Shown here: positions 1 through 11,609 of the stretch, one piece after another
Layout of the letters: every line of letters starts with the position of its first letter
Numbering within the stretch: the stretch's first letter is position 1
Assembly: GCF_010015445.1 (NCBI RefSeq)
Contig: NC_053119.1
Coordinates: 3,004,288-3,068,287, forward strand
Origin: Perca fluviatilis
Lineage: Eukaryota > Chordata > Actinopteri > Perciformes > Percidae
Direction: 5' to 3'
Length of the DNA stretch: 64,000 nt
Notes under the pieces: model-generated
Seen by the model: the letters and a program-made list of their open reading frames with translations, nothing else
Told to the model about the DNA's origin: nothing
Database searches by the model: none
Translations under genes and position numbers: made by a program

Positions 1-74
1 AATTAACGCAATGAGTTAACGCAAAATTAACGCAACTACTTTTTTTGGGTTAGGGTAAGGGGGTTAACCCTGCC

Positions 75-345
75 CGCACGTTCTGTGATTTCGCTCCGTA
101 GTTTGGGAAATCAGGAAGCAATGCAGCAGTAAAGTTGTTGATAGTTTTGCCAGCAATGCAACTTTCTTGCTAGATTTACAGACTATTCAGACCCTCTTAG
201 CGACCAATAAATAAATAATTTGTAACCATATCAGAGAACGCACGCACGGATAACACACGTGCGTTCTGTGATCTGGGTCTTGGGCCGCGCTGTAGTTTGT
301 AAAAACCAGGAAGTGATGCAGCAGTAACGTTGTAAATGGCCAGCA
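75..345. repeat. Local direct duplication
   Basis: The segment near 75-155 (GCACGTTCTGTGAT, then TAGTTTG, CAGGAAG and TGCAGCAGTAA) recurs at about 258-345 in the same order and orientation with small differences. No coding content is visible. Confidence 0.5.
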
Positions 346-2440
346 GAAACAAAGATCCTTGAGCAGAAATAGATAAAGAAAAGGGTCTTTTGAATGGCAA
401 GTCTAGTTTCAAACCCTTCCAGATGGTTCTCTCCACAAGACTAAAGTTATCTGCATGAACTGTCGGAGTAAGTTCAGTCTCAAATACCACCCGAGCGTTA
501 AAAACTTGAAAAATATCCCTTTTAAAGAACATTTAGAACAGATATAAAATGTGCGATTCATTAAAGGAGAAATCTCTGGGATATGTTTTCATGCTAATCG
601 AATGTGACCAGTTTTAGCGCAAACCACTAATTAGCTTACAACGCTATTCGTCTGGGCAGAGGTTAAAGTAAAGAGAAATGTCTATTTCTGTACCACTAAC
701 AAGGCTCAAAATATCACCACACTTCCACGGTAGTATAATGAGGGTTCCTACATGTAAACCGAAGCATTGAGAACTTTGTAAGTGTACAGACAGTTTATTA
801 AAAAGATAGATTATAAAGACATTAGCGTTCACATATACAGGCGGGCGCTATCTTTGGAAAACAGTCACGATCAGTCGAACGACGAACGCCGTGCAACCAG
901 TAACCAGTAACATCGCTCAAACACAGTGTTCGACTCGGTACAAATGTGTTATTAACCCCTAGGTTCATTTTGCGCCGGATTTGTCCTTTAAGGAATGATT
1001 GCAAGCTCATCATGCGATTAATAGCGATTCAATATTTTAATCGATTGACAGCCTTAGATACCAGTCTGTACGGATTTATTGAACTTTTGGTCTTATGGAA
1101 CTACTTTGAACTGGCCAATTAATCAAACCAGTCTGTGCTGGTCTGTCGACATCTATAAAATTGTTGATCTACAGTATACAAACTATAGAAACAAGTCTGC
1201 ACTGGTACATACTTACATATTCCACTCTGTGATTCATTGTCTCCGTCCAGACGTGACATGAGAAATTAAGGTTTGTACTGTATCCAGTCATGTTTAATGA
1301 TGTTGAACCATAACAGCTGCTTGGATTTAAGAGACGTTGGTTAATTATTTTAGCAGGTGGAAGACTTGTGCTAAACATTGGCGAGCCATAATTTAAAATA
1401 TGAACACGTAACGAACGTTTCAGCAGAAAACAAAAAATGACAAATTGGCTGAACGTCTGTTTACAAAGAACAATTCCAAATGTCCACCGTGTGATGTAAC
1501 TGCAGTCTGTCATGTCTGGATCAGATTCATGTGAACACGACAAGAGATCTTCAGATAAACGACGAAATAAATATTATCAACCTTGATTATAATGTTCCGA
1601 GCTTTTCTTTTCAAACTTTAGACGTTTTTTTGGACGCTTCAGTTAGTCTGTCTGCTTTACAATGGGAGTATCTGTTGAGTTGAGTATTTGTTGGACTCGC
1701 TGTGGTCTGTCAGAAATGTCCTGGGAAAGTTAGAAAGTTTCCAGGAAAGTTGGTTGTTGTTTTCTGTCCCTGTCAGTGAATCACGTTGAGGAGTCGGACT
1801 CATGTTGGGAAGACACATTTTCCACCGATGCGTCTGTAGAGTGTAAAGTATCGGGATGTTATTTATTATCCTTTCTGCTATAAATTAGGATTTCATGATC
1901 TAGATGCGATCCTATACGGCCACATCGATTATCACTCTCTCTGTGAACAGTTTGTCCTTGGCTCTCCCTCTCCGTCCGTCTTCTGCGAGTGTTTGTCTCG
2001 TCTCATCCTTCATCTTTATGTTTCCAGCCTGCTGTCGGATTCTCGAATACCAGAAGATACATTTCAACCTGGTTTCTGGCAGCTTCTTACTGCTGCAAAC
2101 AAGATGAGATCACATCGTTCTCTCATCTCATGTCACTGCAGTTTGTCTTATCCCAACTAGGGATGCTAATAAGGTAGTAATATTAACATTTCAATATGAA
2201 ATAGCCATTTAAATAAAGGCTTTTTAACTTTTTGCAAGAAGAGTGCCTTAGACCTTTGTGTTCCACTTCCGAAGAACACCTTCATGATTCGTTTGAAGTT
2301 CTGAGCACTGTTCTGAGCATGCATGTATTCCACATATTTATTACTGTCAGCACCACATTAACTGCTGCTGTATAAGAGCGAGAAGATCCTTGTATGGAGG
2401 AGGTCGGGGGGATGTTTGGCTTCTAAAATACAGGGCTTTC
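346..2440. other. Non-coding stretch, nothing recognised
   Basis: AT-rich sequence with short open frames on both strands that show no protein family resemblance. I found no itga11 exon, RNA gene or clear transposon boundary here. Confidence 0.4.
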
Positions 2441-2443
2441 ATG

Positions 2444-2747
2444 CCAGGGAGCAGAGTTCATGTCCTGAAGAAGTTGAGGAGAAAACACAAGACTTTCACC
2501 CAGGAAACAGGTGTTCATGTCCTGAAGAAGTTAAGGAGAAAACACAAGACTTTCACCCAGGAAACAGGTGTTCATGTCCTGAAGAAGTTAAGGAGAAAAC
2601 ACAAGACCTTCACCCAGGAAACAGGTGTTCATGTCCTGAAGAAGTTAAGGAGAAAACACAAGACTTTCACCCAGGAAACAGGTGTTCATGTCCTGGAGAA
2701 GTTAAGGAGAAAACACAAGACTTTCACCCAGGAAACGGGTGTTCGGG
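2444..2747. repeat. 57-bp minisatellite, about five copies
   Basis: Tandem unit of 57 bases containing ACAAGACTTTCACCCAGGAA and GTTCATGTCC. Because 57 is 19 codons, two plus-strand frames stay open and give a repeated 19-residue peptide, which I take as spurious. The unit resembles single-copy pieces at 3890-3935, 6160-6215, 46480-46545 and 49280-49330. Confidence 0.9.
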
Positions 2748-3586
2748 AGTGTTTTAATCCAAACTCAGAGAGCGCAGACCTCTGTCAAGGTCTGATGTCA
2801 GGCTTTACCCCTCCACTTCCGCTCTCTGTATGTTTCTGTTTTCAAAACCCTTTATTTTCGGGAAACAACAACAACCCAGTGAAAACAGGCGAAATTAAAC
2901 GAGATCAAATTGGAAGGATTGGGAATCTGCGGCCACGCTGTTGTTGTCCTCCTCTCGTCTGTCTGCGGTTGCAGGTGAGATTGTGCAACATTCCCGCTTC
3001 TCTGTGCCGTCTCTCTCTCTCTCTTTTTATGATGAATACCTCGCAGTCTTCCAGGATTACAAAATCTCTCTGCCTTTGAAGTCGCAGGTAAATAAGTGGA
3101 AGGTATTTGCGTTTGTCTCGATGGCGGGCTTCTCCTGCGTCCCCGAGGCAGAACGGCGGATCTGGAAACTATGTGTTGTGGTTGGTAATTCCCCAGCCTC
3201 CCTCTGGGAAGCCCATCACTCCGCTCTGTGTGTGTTTTTAAAGGAGGGGATTTGACATTGTTATTCTGCTGAGTTGTTTTTCACAGCCTGGTGACATTTA
3301 ACATATCTGGTGTTTGTCTGGGGTTGGTATTCAGAAAGACTCGCTTCAAGTTCTCTCTCTGTCGGTCTTTCCTCTGTGATTGTTCTCAGGAATATTACTT
3401 GTACCCATAAACCATCAGGCTCCTATGACTTCTGACCAGTTTGTATGTTTAAACATTTCACTGTTCCTCAAGAATGTGCCGTTTCCAACAGGACCCTCAT
3501 AAAGACATTCTTTTGGGTTTGTGAGCAGGTTTATTTCAGGTTTTGAACTTCTACTTATGAAAGCTCACAACTAACACTGAATTTAA

Positions 3587-4400
3587 TAGAGCTGTCCTGG
3601 ACTAAAGACATTCGTAGTTGACTAAAACATGTTTCACGCTTCTTGCGTTCAGCGAGGTCTGGACGGCGATATGTCGCAACAGCCCAGTCTTACGGCAGTC
3701 CATGAAATGGTTACGTTATTGAATCTATTGATTCGTGAACAGGACACGATTATGTCGTTTTTTTCGTGTGGTGATTACGAATTTTAATTTAATGTATTTA
3801 AATGGGAAGCATATTTCGTGATTACAGCACGACAACGGTAGAGAGTAGCATGAAAAGCCTCCGAGCATGGAGGTTGGTCGGGGTGGAGGATGGGTCAAAC
3901 AACACAGGACTTTCACCCAGGAGACTGGGGATCGCGTCCAGTGTATTGCAGTTCCCTTCTGCATTATTCTCTTCCTAACCACAACCTTTCCCCGTTGTTG
4001 TGGCGTTTCCTGTCCCCGTTGTTGCGTGTCACAGAGACCTCGGATCGTGTCCCTGCGCCCGGGGATCACGTCCCGTGTGGCGGTTCGTCCCGGCGTGTGG
4101 CGTTTAATTTCCCCGTTGTTGCATCCCCCCAGAGCAGCCTAGTGTCATGGCAGTTTGTGAAATTTTAACGTTCTAAAATCGTGACCTAAACACAAAATAA
4201 CGTGACTATTTCACAAACTGCCGTGAGACCGGGTTGGTCACAAACGTGGCCTCGGCGATACCGAGCCCCTTACTTCCAAGATTTTGTATCAACAATGATT
4301 GGCGTTGCAATGATTGGCTACAGTAGATAAGAAGTCTTAGTCAACTAAGACCAAAATGACCGATCATCGACTAATCATCTAAGAGGGAGCAGCCGTAGAG
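3587..4400. mobile_element. Degenerate DNA-transposon-like mosaic
   Basis: The segment begins TAGAGCTGTCCTGGACTAAAG and ends with TCGACTAATC and GGGAGCAGCCGTA, which resemble hAT-type ends in inverted orientation. A piece of the ACAGGACTTTCACCCAGGAG repeat is nested at 3867-3935. Boundaries are uncertain. Confidence 0.3.
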
Positions 4401-5920
4401 GCTAGAGGGTCGTCCCGCAAAAAACTTGAACCTGGCTCAACTTTGGTCACAATTCAACGTGCCATCATCCTGTTAGAAGCCGTGTTCACATACAAGCAAG
4501 CAAGACATTCCTGGTAGATTATTTTGTAACATGAATATTTCTTAGGGTGCTTTCCCCCTGAGCCATTTGGTCCGTTGGGTCCCGGTTGGGTCACCCAGGT
4601 GAGGGTGTCTGATGATCAGACCCGAAACATCCGATGACCCTGGGCTCATCACTGATGATGTGTCCAAGCCGCATCATCTACAGACAGATGGTCCCCTGAG
4701 TTACAGTCACAGACTTTCAGTCCTGGACAACAGCCACATTTAGAAAGAACATAAACCTGTGAAACTGTGGAGCCATGTGTGTTTGTTTGGACGAGGATGT
4801 TGCCGTGTCTGTCAGAGGTTGAACCCTTTGACCCGTGTCGACCTCTGAGGTCAAACCTCCCGCGGTACGAGTTTACAGAGACGAGTGTTTATGTCGCCTG
4901 GCAACTTTCACGCTGGGATCTGTGTGTGTGTGAGTCTGAGTGACAGAACGTTTGGTTTGCTCTTGGGGTTTTTCTTCTCACATTCAACAAGTGTGCAAAC
5001 CGACCAACCGAAACCACTAAAACCAAACTGAACACATGGCTGACAAGTTGTTGATTTCTCTTGCATTTCTTGGTTCGTTATTTAGTTTTGTGTTTTTTTC
5101 ATCAACATATAACCAGGTCCAGCTAAAGAAAATAAAAGTGAAAATTATTTTTTTAATTTCCAGCAGCAGCAGCAGGAACATAAAAACGTCTAAAACATTT
5201 ACAGAAATCTTCCGGTTTGGATGTCAGTCCTCAGAATCAAAGAGGGAGAGTTTATTTTCTAGAGCTTCTATTCTGTATGTGTTCAACAGTGGCTTTATAT
5301 AAACCAAGAACTGTTTCAAACTGAACGACAATATAGTTTGTTTATTCCTACTGTCTAATACCACCCATGGGAGCGTTTCATAAATAAGAGCCAGGTGTTG
5401 TAAACTTTTGGGGATTAGCCCAAACCTTGGGGGGTTCGAGGCATGCTCACCTGGGGACATTTTTTTCCCAACTGGGCTCATTGAATCCACAAGAGTCTCA
5501 CCTTTCCAGTCAGACCCAATTTATGCAACTCCAACACTGTTTAGGAACCTCAGTATGCAGAAATATTTAAATACACCATTTTAGAATAGGCAAAAATAAC
5601 ACGTTTATACGATTATGCAAATCTGTAAAGGGGAGACTCGCGGGTAACCAGAGAACCTATTTTCATCAAGATATCTTCAGGTCAGAGGTCACGGGACCCT
5701 TTTGAAAATGACCATGCCAGTTTTTCCCTCGCTGCAATGTAGCCCAACTTTGAAACACGTTATTTAGCAACCTTCCCAACAAACTAGCATAGAATGAGTT
5801 CCTGATACCAATATGTTGATCTAGCTTTAAAACAGAACCAGCTACAGCCTCTGAAAGACAGTAATGTCATGTCGGCCGAAAAAAAGATTCAGGGATTTTG
5901 AGTAAAACCTTCAGGGCTTG

Positions 5921-6111
5921 GGGTGGCCTAGCTCACCCAGTAAGAGCGTTTGCCCCAGGTTGGCAGAGTCCTGCAGCAGCCTGGGTTCAAATCCAACCTA
6001 CAGCCCTTTGCTGCATGTCATCCCCATCTCTCTCCCCCTTTCATGTCTATCCACTGTCACTATAATAAAGGGAAAAGCCCCCAAAAAAATAATCTTTAAA
6101 AAAACAAAACA
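5921..6111 (+). mobile_element. tRNA-derived SINE with target-site duplication
   Basis: Head GGGTGGCCTAGCTCACCCAG resembles a pol III A box and GGGTTCAAATCCAACCT a B box. The tail has CTGCATGTCATCCCC, an AATAAAGGGAAAAGCCCCC motif and an A-rich end. An exact 11-bp duplication TTCAGGGCTTG flanks it at 5910-5920 and 6112-6122. Confidence 0.85.
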
Positions 6112-6121
6112 TTCAGGGCTT

Positions 6122-6285
6122 GAGCCCCAGAAGCCGCCCTTCCTTCCCTCACTCCCTCACATCTCCTGGGTGAAAGTCCTGTGTTTGTTTGACCCGTCCA
6201 GCCCCCCCCAACCTGCCTCCCTACGCAGAAATTTGGCGCTCTTATACTTTGTCACCTTACTTCCAGCTTTGCTCCTGTATGTGCG
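6122..6285 (-). repeat. Fragment of dispersed CACCCAGGAG repeat
   Basis: Reverse-strand copy of the repeat whose core reads CAGGACTTTCACCCAGGAGA, followed by the TTTGGCGCTCTTATACTT / CACCTTACTTCC segment also found at 11863-11900 and 38990-39030. Confidence 0.5.
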
Positions 6286-6329
6286 ATCATTGCCGACCTT
6301 TTCAAGAAGCTAGTTGAAGGAATGACAGA

Positions 6330-8165
6330 GGGAGGCTGTGTTCACACGGTCCCACAAGTCTACCACCGCTGGAACACTTTGAATAATAACTACTTTGCAC
6401 AGCTGCATGCTTTCAGGGAATATTCATTTGTTTTTGAGAATACGGGACAAAACCAGAATTAATTTGCATGGAAACGTAGTCAGTGTCATCACCAATAACA
6501 GCAGGAAATAACTGTCTTTTTATGGAAGAATTAGGAAGAATATGTTCTGCACTCTCAATATATATTCCCTCCACCTTTATATATAAACTCCCTGCAGGAT
6601 TATGCAGGTCCAAACCGTGTACAGTGTTGTTGAAAGGGCCTATAGGAGCTGCAGGAAATCAGTAATTAAGTCACTAATAGTCTAATAAAGCAGTAGCAGG
6701 AGAGGGCAGGTAAATGACAGCACCTGTTCAGGAAAGGATCAGCCTGTAGGAGTGATGTCAGAGGCTGAGAGGCGGGGTTGTGTCTGCTGCTGCCGGCTGC
6801 AGGATGTGGCCTCTGCGGTTTGTCAGCGCTGCTCTCCGTCATGTTTGATGTGGACGGGTCACACATTAGTTATTTAGCAGATTGAGGGTAAGCGCTCTGC
6901 GATGGCATCTCCTCTGGTATGTGACTCAGCCTTTCTTCCCAGAACCGCCGTCCAGACCGCATGTGGAGGCATTTAACACTAATAACCTGCTCGCTGTGTG
7001 ACGCTGTGGCAGCACGGTCTGACCTCTGAGGGCAGGAGGGGAAAGACAATTTATTAGGCTTCTGTGAGTGCCTACATCTGACAACATGGAGTCTGTGTTT
7101 GGAGTTTTAAAAAACAGCTAAAAAAGGTTTTAAGTTTTAAAGTCTCCATGACAGAGAAAGTATCATAATGTCCACAAGAACGTCTCAATCCTGCAGAACG
7201 CTTCACTTCTCTTATCGCCTAACTGCTCATAACGCTCATAATTGTGCCAAAATATGAGTTAATACACATCTTTAATTTTAATCTGTTTAAATTCATTGTT
7301 TTAGATATGGAGCGTTGGATTTTTATTAGATTCATCTGCACATTATTCCTTTAAAATGACAGAAAATAGTGATGAATGCTTCTCAGAGTTTTCACTTTTC
7401 TGATACAAAACAGAAAAAGCAAGGTTATGCACTTTATATATTGGGGCATTAAGAAGCAAAACAAACTTTACAGAGGCAGCTTTCAAGTGTGTTTTAATTC
7501 TCAACACAAAGGTTTTACGTAGAGTGTTCCTTTAAATCGGATTGGATTGTGGTGGCACCTGGATCATGGTTGCAGCTCCTGCCGTGGTCCTGCTTAAGGT
7601 CGTAAATGCTGCTTGAACAATAAGACATGTGTAGCCAGTTTTAGGGGGAGGACAGTCTCGAATAAAACACTGTTGGGTGATGATGGGATGTGACTCCATC
7701 CTCCTGCATCCATAACCTCCATCTCCACAGTTAGTTACTTTGTGCTGCACAGAATAAAGAGCACGTTATTTCCAGCATTGGAATTTCAAATTAGCATTGG
7801 ACGTAAATTGTGACCAACATAAACATTGTATGGGAATGTTCATGTAGAAGAAATTCAGTGTTCAATTCCCAATAATGATATAATAACTCACTCTACATTA
7901 TCCCTTACTCAAGTTATTATTAGGCTGTACTCTGTGATGATGATATAAACGTTTATCATTTATATTATCCAAAATGTGTTTACTCTGTGTGCACTGTGTG
8001 GTATTCAGGGGCCACATCAAACACACAATAAATCTGCATTATAGATTGAACTCCAGATGGGCATCTGGCTGTTTTTTCCCTGAGGCCCAGCAGGGTTTCT
8101 TAGTGTTGGTCTCATCGGGAAAAACCAAAATGCACTGTGTGCTGCTTCCTGCATTGTCTCAGCCT
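6330..8165. other. Non-coding stretch, nothing recognised
   Basis: No exon or transposon boundary identified. An ATG at 6804 opens MWPLRFVSAALRHV and stops; it is too short to support as the integrin signal-peptide exon. Confidence 0.35.
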
Positions 8166-8166
8166 C

Positions 8167-8168
<2 letters not shown>

Positions 8169-8203
<35 letters not shown>
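8169..8203. repeat. (GT)n microsatellite abutting an acceptor
   Basis: Pure GT repeat ending seven bases before the first itga11 exon in the window; only CTTCCAG separates them. Confidence 0.95.
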
Positions 8204-8205
<2 letters not shown>

Positions 8206-8210
8206 TCCAG

Positions 8211-8320
8211 GTTGCTGGTTGGAGCTCCCTTTGAATCCACAGGGAAGCAGCAGACCGGTGATGTGTTCAAATGTCCGCTGGACACCAGGAAGTCTGCAAA
8301 CTGCACTCGACTCAACCTGG
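8211..8320 (+). CDS. itga11: itga11 exon (human exon 3 equivalent): propeller blade 1
   Basis: Reads [19 protein letters not shown] and continues through KCP to NCTRLNLG, the FG-GAP strand of the first propeller blade. It starts with the last base of a split codon after CTTCCAG and ends one base into the glycine codon before GTGAGC. A (GT)n run ends eight bases before its first base, so the pyrimidine tract is minimal. Coding sequence upstream of this exon is not visible in the window. Confidence 0.92.
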
Positions 8321-11300
8321 GTGAGCTACGTGCAGATATATGATACATGTTCATCAAAATCACAGCAGGTGTTTGAGGCAGCCCAGAGAGAGTAAAACCG
8401 TTTGAAGTATTGCAAATGATTTACAGTAAAAATGACTGACAGCTGAACACTCAAGCATGAAGAGAGTAATCCTGTTTCCAGTTTTCATGCTGCTGCTGTC
8501 TTCATGTGGCCAGTGGTGCAGGAAGTACTTTGTTTAATTTTAGTTCAAATACAAAAAATGAACCTTGGGGGATACTCAGATTTCACCTGGTAGAGAGTGT
8601 GCCCCATTTGGCGGAGTCCTTGGCAGCGGCACAGGTTCAAATCCAATCTATGCTGCCTGTCATCCCCTTTCTTCCCATTTTCCTATATGTCTACACTATT
8701 TAATAAAATAGCCCCCAAAAAATAAAAAATCTAAAAAAACTTAAGCTCAGTACTTTCATTTTAGAAGTTCATGAACCAAACATTGCACACATGAAAGACA
8801 AACACTAATGTGTAGTTGAAGTTCCACAGACTGTATCTTCGATGTGTAACGTTTAGTGATGTTTGAATCAGGGGAACTTTCTCTGGACAACGTATCGGAG
8901 AGGAAAGACAAGATGAGGCTGGGCATGACGCTGACCTCCAACCCAAAGGACAACAGCTTTGTGGTGAGTCAAAAATACAGAGAGACTCCCTCCACAACCG
9001 CTCAGCTTCACTTCAAATGATCATCTGAACTCATTTGACTTTTTGTCTCTGCTGTGTGTGAACGTGTCCTCAGACCTGCGGTCCGCTCTGGTCTCATGAG
9101 TGTGGAAGCTCCCTGTACAGCACAGGAATCTGCTCCAGAGTCACCCGCAACTTTAAACCGTCCCACACCATCACACCGGCCCTGCAGAGTAATCATTACA
9201 CATCCACCCAACCATCCATCCAACCAACAATCCATCCAACCATCCATCCATCCATCCATCCATCCATCCATCCGTCCTAACATCCACCCAACCATCCATC
9301 GAACTAACAATCCATCCATCCATGTGTCTTTCTAACACCCACCTATCCATCCATCCATCCATCCAACCATCCGTCCATCCATACACCTATCCATCCATCC
9401 ATCTGTCTAACATCCACCCATCTGTCCATCCATCCATCTATCTAACATCCACCCACTTATCCATCCATGTGTCTTTCTAACACCCACCTATCCATCCATC
9501 CCTCCAACCATCCATACACCTATTCATCCATCCATCTGTCTAACATCCATTCATCCATCCATCTGTCTTACATCCACCCATCTGTCCATCCATCCATCTA
9601 TCTAACATCCACCCACTTATCCATACATCCATCCATCAATCAATCCATCTGTCTATCTAACAGCCACCCATCCATCCATCTGTCTATCTAACAGCCACCC
9701 ATCCATCTATCCATCCACCTATCCATCTGTGTAACATCCACCCATACATTAATTTAGCATTCTATCATCCATCCATCCATCTTTCTAACAACCACCCATC
9801 TGTCCATCCATCCATCTGTATATCTAACATCCATCCATCCCTCCATCCATCCATCCATCCATCCATCCATCCATCCATCCATCCATCCATCCATCTGTCT
9901 ATCTAACATCCACCCATCCATTGGTTTATCTAACATCCATTCATCCATCTGTCCCTTCAACCCTCTGTCCATCTAACATGCATCTACTCGTTCATCCATC
10001 CCACCATCTGTCCATCCATACAATCATCCAACATTTTTCCATTCGTCCTAGATATATAATGTAAACTAAGTTTCTGTTACTTTCTTCTTTTTATGAATGA
10101 AAATAATAGATGTTAAAAGGGTAGGTTTAATAGGCTCAAGCTTCAGCCTTCACCTTTTCAGTCCAGTTTTGTTTCCGGTAAATTATTTTTGCAAGAAAAA
10201 GCATTAATGTTATGTTAATGTATTGTTTTTTAACTTGAAGGGTGTGAGACGTTTATGGACATCGTGATCGTTCTGGACGGTTCTAACTCGATCTATCCAT
10301 GGTACGAGGTACAGGACTTCCTCATCACCATCCTGCAGAAGTTCTACATCGGCCCAGGTCAGACGCAGGTCGGTTCATCGCTGAATTACAAAAAGACAAC
10401 ATGTTCTCACTACCATCGCGTGAAATAGGGATACTTGGTCAGGTGCCTTTGGCGTTGTTATTGACGCTAAAAGTCTCCTTTAGCATCATATGTAAACGTG
10501 CTTTATCTAAACGTGCTTGGTCGGGACTATTGGCGTAACTTTTGAAGCAGGTTAAGGAAAAGGTCGTGAGTGGGCTAACGTTTCCATGACACGCCGGACA
10601 AGAACGGGACAGTTGGGTTTAGGTAAAGAAGAACGGGACGGGTAAAAAAAATGGTAAAAACCATAAATGATTTGCATTTTATCTAATACATCTAGTATCC
10701 ATAATTAATCATGAGGTTTGAGAGTTTGAAGAGGTCAGTCTCTTCACCACGCAGGTAAACCCTCCCTGTAATTGACTGACTGGGGACAAAAACTCGGTTG
10801 ACTCTCTGCATATTTTCTAAACTTAAAACTTAGCGTGAAAACTGAGCATATGAGGAGTAGTAAAGTAATATCCCAGCATGCAACTGAGACCTGGAAAATG
10901 TGCAAAAGTAGTAGAGGCAGTGGGATATGTTTTGAATCTGGGGCTGGGTTCAATCATTTTATAGTGTCCATCCCTACATTCAACAGATCCTACTTGATCT
11001 CACAGAAATACATGAAAGACCTCTTAACACCACGAAACGTAGTTGTGACACAAAATGTGTAAAACAGACGCGCCGACACCATGGAAACAATTTAGGTTTA
11101 GTTCATAATCAAGTTCAAGTTCAAGTTACTTTATTTGTTCCCCAATGGGGCAATTTGTTGTGCAGCAGATAGTACAGTACAAATCACACACAATCACACA
11201 CACAATACAGAGATTGTCTACCTTGCAGGCATAGTCAAAAACAATAAAAAAACAGTAAACAAACAATAAATAGTAAGTCAATAAGTTATCTATGGTTCTT

Positions 11301-11573
11301 TGTAGAATTAAGAAGTAGAATGGCTGCAGGTACAAAAGAGTGTTTATATCTGTTGGTTCTGAGTTTTGGGAGTTTAAAGCATGATCCAGATGGCAACATC
11401 TGAAATTCAGCCTGTAAGGGATGAGAACTATCTGACAGGATAGATTCAAACCTTCTTAGCATCTGCTTCTGATAAAGTTCCTCCAGGCCTTTCTGCTTAG
11501 AACCTGAACTGCAGCTGTTCACCTTGATTAACCTGGAAAGGGAGGGTTTAGTTTTAAAGTAATGACCCCCACC

Positions 11574-11609
<36 letters not shown>

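Noticed and set aside
30..75. Telomere-like GGGTTAGGGTAAGGGGGTTA near the window start
   Set aside because: Single short degenerate occurrence, no tandem TTAGGG array.
6804..6848. Possible integrin signal-peptide exon starting MWPLRFVSAAL
   Set aside because: The frame stops after 14 codons and no donor or matching second exon follows; too weak to call.
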